From Cycas panzhihuaensis (lineage: Eukaryota > Cycadophyta): a stretch of DNA of 64,000 nt. A program made the position numbers and the translations under genes. Every line of letters begins with the position of its first letter. The stretch's first letter is position 1. Shown in pieces: positions 58,954 to 64,000 of the stretch. The notes below the pieces were generated by a model. That model searched no databases and was not told where the DNA came from. It was given only the letters and a program-made list of their open reading frames with translations. The DNA lies in NCBI GenBank assembly GCA_023213395.1, contig CM041465.1, positions 95,301,741-95,365,740 on the forward strand, written 5' to 3'.

Positions 58954-60200
58954 CTTGCTTGGAAGGATGGTCTACTTTTCAAAGGGGAGCGGCTCTATGT
59001 TCCATCAAAAGGAGACAAGATCAAGTGGCTTAGAGAAGCTCATACTTCTAAAGTAGCTGGTCACTTTGGTATAGAGAAGACTTTAGCAAACTTGAGAAGA
59101 TATGTTGTATGGCCAAAAATGCAAAATGATGTAAAAAAATATGTAAAAGGATGTGTAATGTGTAATACTTCTAAGCCTTCTTCTAGAAAATTAGGATTGT
59201 ATACACCACTTCCTATTCTCACTAGGCCTTGGGAAAGCATCTCCATTAATTTTTTAGGGGGACTTCCCATGACTAGGAAGGGACATGATTATCTTTTTGT
59301 TGTTGTAGATAGGTTTAGTAAAATGATATGTCTAATACCTTGTAAGAAGACAATCACAGTGCAGAGCGGTGAGTTATTCTTGAGCATGTATGGAAGAATT
59401 TTGGCTTGCCTTCTTCCATCATTTCGGATCGGACACTCGATTCCTTTCATCATTTTGGAAGTCACTATGGGAGATGATGGATACCAAATTGAAGAGGAGT
59501 ACAAGTTTCCATCCTCAAACAGATGGACAAATCGAAGTAGTGAACAGAACTTTGGTACATCTATTGAGGGGATACCAAGCATCCAAAGACTTGGGATGAA
59601 TCATTGGCTTTTCTACAATTTGCTTTTAATAGAGCAATGCATGCATCACAATCTAAAGCACCTTTTGAAGTTTGTTTGGGATACTTACCTCAAAGTCCAT
59701 TTGACTTAGAGTTTTCCATACAAGCTAAGGAAGGATCCGTCAAAGAGAAGGAGGAGCATGACAAGGCTTTAAGATACTTGGAGAAGATCCAGAGAGTCCA
59801 CAAAGAAGTACATGATCAACTTCTAAGCACTCAAAAAAAGTACAAGGAAAGACATGACAAGTATAGGCAAGAGTGTACTTTCCAAGAAGGAGATTTAGTA
59901 TGGTTATACTTGAGCAAGGAGAGGTTAAAAAGAGAATGCAAGAAACTCAAACCTATAAGGTATGGGCCATTTAAGATTTTGAGAAAAGTAGGTTGCAATG
60001 CTTTTCAACTTGATCTTCCACATTATATGCAAATATATTCAGTAGTAAATGCTGAATACTTAAAACTCTTTGAGCCCTCCATGCTAGATGAGGAACAGGA
60101 CCAGTTCACTTTACCTTCAGTTGATGATTTGTATTTGGAAAGTGAGGAGCCTCTCAAGGAAGATTGTATCTTGGAGAGAAAATCTACCAAAACAAGATAG
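58954..60200 (+). pseudogene. Integrase of G copy 1
   Basis: After a TAG at 58951 the sequence reads AHTSKVAGHFGIEKTLANL and VKGCVMCNTSKPSS, the HHCC zinc finger (59038-59175). The catalytic core begins ISINFLGGLPMTRKGHDY, where active integrases have Asp in the third position of this block (59248; Asn here). Core remains are split over two frames, with [20 protein letters not shown] in 59390-59599. The C-terminus (59604-60200) is open and has GDLVWLYL, then KKLKPIRYGPFKILRKVGCN, the GPY/F module. Integrase would join cDNA to the chromosome; the lost Asp and frameshifts make it inactive. Confidence 0.85.
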
Positions 60201-60310
60201 AAGACACATGAATCTTTCAGGATTGGAGTAGCAGGGTAATTGCCTAGTAAGGCCAAGTGGTTTAGTAGGCAACAAGGAGAACAACACTTCCCCCATCTCC
60301 AATTCTAAGC
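60140..60310 (+). pseudogene. Chromodomain-like tail of G copy 1 integrase
   Basis: The frame continues past the TAG at 60198 as ESEEPLKEDCILERKSTKTR, then FRIGVAGxLPSKAKWF and EQHFPHL. Spacing of ED-ILE, a hydrophobic strand, PSKAxW and FPHL follows chromodomains at chromovirus integrase ends, which guide integration to marked chromatin. The aromatic cage residues are not clearly conserved, so it is a divergent group II-like case. Confidence 0.5.
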
Positions 60311-60333
60311 CAAACAGGAGTTGGTTATTTTCC

Positions 60334-60349
60334 AAGGAAGGGGGAGCCA
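60334..60349 (+). promoter_or_regulatory. Polypurine tract of G copy 1
   Basis: AAGGAAGGGGGAGCCA immediately precedes TGATCC of LTR2. Confidence 0.85.
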
Positions 60350-61401
60350 TGATCCAGGAGGATCTACCATATGTTCACAAGATGCAGAAAATTCTAAGCA
60401 TTGGTATAACTGAAAGAGATATGACCAAATGGTATCAAAATTATATGAAATTTTGTGTGAATGGAGAAGACACATCCCACTAGATGTGTACAAAAGGTGG
60501 GGTTTAGAAAATATCATTTGATTTGAGTTCAAGCCTTGTTTTTGCATAAAATTAATCCCACAACTACCAGAAAAAATAGAAAATATATATCATAATTATA
60601 TGAATAGAAATATAGCCAAATGACATCCAAATGAGTTACAATTTTTAGTAAGTTAAGGAGACATGCATTCCTATAAGTGTACCAAATTTGAGCTAAATTG
60701 GAGTCCTTTAAGGTCAGTTACAAGCCACAAAGTTTGAGAATTACATGAACACCACTTGGACAGCAGAAAAATAGCAAATATATATATTTATTAAATGTAT
60801 AAAAATGTAGACAAATGACATCCAAATAAGCTAAAAATTTGAGGAAGCTAAGGGGACATGTGTTCCTATATGTGTACCAAATTTTAGATAAATTAGTGTA
60901 TGTTAAGATCTATTACAAGCTGTAACATTTTAAGAATTGCATGAAGGCCACTTGGACAACATGCATTCTGGTGGTTAGTGGTTATACTTGCATGATTGCC
61001 ACTTGTTAAACATGCAATTTTGGTTTCTTTCTATAAATTAAGACCTACTATAGGTTGGAGAGGTGGTTCTTGGAGACTTGACTTGGGAAGCATCCTTGGA
61101 GAACCATTTGGAGGGTTTGAGTCCCCCTTATGGTATAATTGTGACATTTATTCCTTGTAATTTTACCATTCTTTTGCTAGTTGATTTCTCCACCATTAAA
61201 TGGATATTTTTATGGTTTAATAAAAGTATTACTCCTCATACTTTTGGATCAATGTCAAGAATAAATTATTTGGTGTAGAATTTTCCTTTCATGGGCTCAT
61301 TGTTGTTTTGATGTTATTGAGCTTTCTACACTAACTCCCAGGATCTCAAGGAGGAAAGGTTGATAATTGATTTCTTCACCAACTAAGCTCTTTTGGGATC
61401 A
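60350..61401 (+). repeat. LTR2 of gypsy G
   Basis: 1052 bp, matching LTR1 end to end, including the internal 196-bp duplication. It serves as 3' LTR for copy 1 and as 5' LTR for copy 2. Confidence 0.9.
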
Positions 61402-61406
61402 TATTT

Positions 61407-61418
61407 TGGTATCGAGCC
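61407..61418 (+). promoter_or_regulatory. Primer binding site of G copy 2
   Basis: TGGTATCGAGCC, lacking one A relative to copy 1, at the same distance from the LTR. Confidence 0.8.
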
Positions 61419-61442
61419 TCGATCTTTGTTGTAGGGACTTGA

Positions 61443-62605
61443 ATGGTACAAACAAGGAAAGGATACAAAGAGAAAGGTGAAGACTTTCTTGTGTTTCAAT
61501 CACCAAGAAGACAAAGAAAGAATCCAAGCACCATGGCTGAAAAGAAGATGGAGAAATTAGATTTGAAAAGCTTGAGAAGAACGTAGAAGCCTTGATGCAA
61601 ATGATGACCCACCTTCTACCTCTAGTCAAAGGAAAAGGCAAAGAGAAGGAATTTGAAGGAGGATCCACATATGACCATGACCATGAAGAGGAAGAGGAGG
61701 AGACCTTAAAGCACTCTTTTGAAGAAAGCAAGGGTACTTCATCTCATCAACCCTTCAAGGTGGAGGCAAAGTTGGATATTCCAACTTATGATGGAGAGGT
61801 AAATGCTGAAAAGTTGGACCATTGGTTGGATCAACTTGAAACCTACTTCACAATCTACACTTATAGTAATGCTCAAAAGCTTTCATTTGCTAGGCTCAAG
61901 TTGTGTAAACATGCATTGACATGGTGGAATGCATATTTAAAGACTCATGATGTATCTTCTTTTTCATGGAGGGATTTTAAGAAAATAATAAAGAAGCAAT
62001 TCTATCCCATAGGTCATGAGGAAGACCAATGGGTTACTTGGAAATATTTACACCAAGGGAGAGGTGTAAGTGTCCAAGAGTATAGTTCTTTATTTTTTAG
62101 GCATGGCATGCTACTTGGTATTAATATGGATGAACATGTCACTCTTATGAAATTCATTAGAGAATTACATGAATACATAAGGAAGGAACTAAGGCTTTTT
62201 AAGGTTCAATCCATTAGAGAAGCAAGTAGGATGGCTATGGCAATAGAAAGTAAAAGCAAGAAATCTACATTCATGTCTAAAGATTCTACTTTTACTTCTA
62301 ATAAGTATGAAAAGAATCCTAAATTGCACTCATCAAAAAGGCAAGAAGGAAAGAAGAAAAGAACTAATTTTGTTAAAAGTTCTAACTATTGTGAGCATTG
62401 TGATATTAGTGGTCATATTACAGTAAAGTGTTGGAAGTTGCATCGAACTAAAGTTGAGCATATCAAGGATATGGAATTAAGAAAGAAGGAAAAGGGAAAG
62501 CACTACTTTACGAGGTGGAGATTCAAAGTGAAGGAGAAGAAGAGAAGGTTACTCTACTTACAAATTATGAAGATGATGCTACAAGGGAGGAACTATTTCA
62601 CTTGA
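61443..62605 (+). pseudogene. gag of G copy 2
   Basis: It starts at the ATG at 61443 in the same context as copy 1. A one-base loss in an A-run near 61542 breaks the frame, which reopens at 61592 and runs to 62605. The capsid is complete and the knuckle CEHCDISGHITVKCWKLH (62391-62444) has C-X2-C-X4-H-X4-C spacing. Where copy 1 has stops (56216, 56549) this copy has Gln codons. The last 40 or so codons read past the gag-pol border in the wrong frame. Confidence 0.85.
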
Positions 62606-64000
62606 AGCTTCAAGTAGGAAATAGTATGATTGGTGCCATTATAGATCCAGGAGCCAAAAGAATTTGATCTCGAGAAAGTTTGGTAAAGAGCATTGGGTTG
62701 GTAACTACTCCTCACCCTCACCCATATCCTCTTGGTTGGATCCATAAAGATGTGGAAATGCAAATATCAAAGCAATGTACACTTAAATTTTCCATCACTA
62801 ATGATTTTGTTGATGAAGTAATATGTGATGTGGTGCCACTGGATGTATGCCATGTTGTGCTTGGAAGTCCCTACTTGTGGGATCGAGATGCACTCTTCTA
62901 TCGAAGGGAGAGAAAGTATCGATTGATGAAGGATAATAAGGGCTTCATCATAAAGGCCACAAAGAAGCACTTGGATAAGATAGCATTAATTTCAGCTACT
63001 CAAGCAAAAAGGATGATTAATGCATGTGGTAAATTCGTCATATTAATGGTAAGGAGAAAAGAAGAGCCAAGAGATGAAGAAGGTCCTTCTACTCACACTC
63101 TTCTTATATCACCTAAACAAATGCAACAAATTGAGGAGTTAAAGACAAGGTATGATATTCTATTTCAACATGTTGATGGGATTCCACCAAAGAGAAAGAT
63201 AGAGCATAAAATCACTCTTGTAGGAGATGCACCATTACCTAATGTTGCTTTGTATAGGCACTCCATTGTAGAGAATAATGAGATAAAGAGGCAAGTTGAG
63301 GAGTTGCTTAATCAAGGGGTCATAAGACCTTCATGTTCACCTTGTGGGTCACCAATTGTCTTGGTGCCTAAGAAGGATGGAGGATGGAGAATGTGTATAG
63401 ATTTTCATGCTTTGAATAAAATTACAATTAAAAATCGCTACCCTTTGCCTCGTATAGATGATTTGCTTGATCAAATTCAACATGCTTGTTATTTCACTAA
63501 ATTGGATTTAAAAAGTGGTTATCACCAAGTTAGGGTCAAGTAGGAGGACACATGGAAGACGGCCTTCAAAACAAAGCAAGGACTCCTTGAATGGATGGTT
63601 ATGCCTTTCAGATTGTGTAATGCTCTTGCAACATTCATGAGGCTAATGAATGAAATATTAAGGCCTTACTTGGATAATTTTGTTGTTGTCTATCTTGATG
63701 ACATTTTGATTTTCAAAGAACACATGGGAGGAACATTTGCGACATAGAAGAAGTTTTAAAGACTATGGCTAAGCATCATTTGAAGCTTAATGTGAAGAAG
63801 TGTGAATTTGGCAAGGAGAACTTGATCTTCTTAGGCTTTGTGGTTGGAGGAGGAAAGTTGAGCATTGATCCACTCAAGACTCAAGCCATCCTCAAATGTC
63901 ATAGGCCAACAAACATCACAGAGGTGAGAAGTTTTTTAGGAGCTTGTCAATACTTGAGAAAGTTTATTCTTCATTTCTCACAGGTTGCATCACCTCTACA
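62606..64000 (+). pseudogene. Protease and RT of G copy 2, truncated by the window
   Basis: The protease again shows IIDPG at about 62641, followed by a one-base loss that breaks the frame. From 62680 the frame is open to 63543 through the RT fingers ([31 protein letters not shown]). A TAG at 63541 replaces the Glu codon of copy 1. YLDDILIF follows at about 63691-63715, then a frameshift. Relative to copy 1 it keeps four extra codons after LKF (about 62791-62802). The rest lies outside the window. Confidence 0.85.

Larger units (their letters stand above)
54691..64000 (+). mobile_element. Chromovirus-type gypsy G in tandem form
   Basis: The order is LTR1 (54691-55740), internal copy 1 (55741-60349), LTR2 (60350-61401) and internal copy 2 (61402 to window end). 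Both internal copies carry primer site, gag, protease and RT and are very similar. This LTR-internal-LTR-internal layout is what unequal LTR recombination or a tandem insertion leaves. It sits in the 3' LTR of F. Copy 1 has a GPY/F integrase end and a chromodomain-like tail, hence chromovirus. Confidence 0.85.

Noticed and set aside
61063-61278. 71-codon frame conserved between the two G LTRs (also 55402-55617)
   Set aside because: Conservation is explained by the LTR pair; there is no domain, and the frame lies between promoter and primer site sequence.

Overview
This window looks like intergenic DNA from a large plant nuclear genome. I see no intact host gene. Almost everything is LTR retrotransposon in several states of decay, plus one processed-looking pseudogene of a plastid shikimate kinase and one probable tRNA-derived SINE. 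Copia elements primed by initiator tRNA-Met, Ty3/gypsy elements of the Tat lineage and a chromovirus are all plant-type. The depth of decay and nesting suggests a large, slowly purged genome such as a gymnosperm, but the species cannot be named from sequence alone.

Layout. 1-2960: minus-strand Ty3/gypsy remnant K. 3299-10312: minus-strand copia A with both LTRs. 10807-14960: a relative of A whose gag-protease half is inverted against its pol half (B/C). 15440-16173: minus-strand shikimate kinase pseudogene. 17657-18770: gag plus 3' LTR of a minimal copia-like element J. 18771-29116 and probably beyond: minus-strand Tat-like gypsy D, split by plus-strand copia E (23239-28530), which is flanked by a 128-bp direct duplication of D sequence. 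31149-31270: a 21-bp tandem repeat. 32899-35450: copia remnant I carrying a SINE. 36584-41518: plus-strand copia H, its 3' LTR cut by element F. 41519-54690: plus-strand Tat-lineage element F, its 3' LTR cut by G. 54691-64000: plus-strand chromovirus G arranged LTR-internal-LTR-internal, running off the window.

The nesting gives an order of events: H is older than F, F is older than G, and D is older than E. Most in-frame stops lie where Gln, Arg or Trp is expected, as heavy cytosine methylation and deamination would produce.

The most interesting unit is F. It has 2.6-kb LTRs, gag and protease, and a lone RNase H near the 3' end, but no reverse transcriptase or integrase that I can see. Between them lies an antisense gene for a plant-mobile-domain protein with its own TATA box and one probable intron. 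F therefore looks like a non-autonomous retrotransposon that carried a host-derived regulatory-type gene and depended on a partner for copying and integration. D has related gag and protease plus a reverse transcriptase, so it belongs to the kind of relative that could have supplied these.
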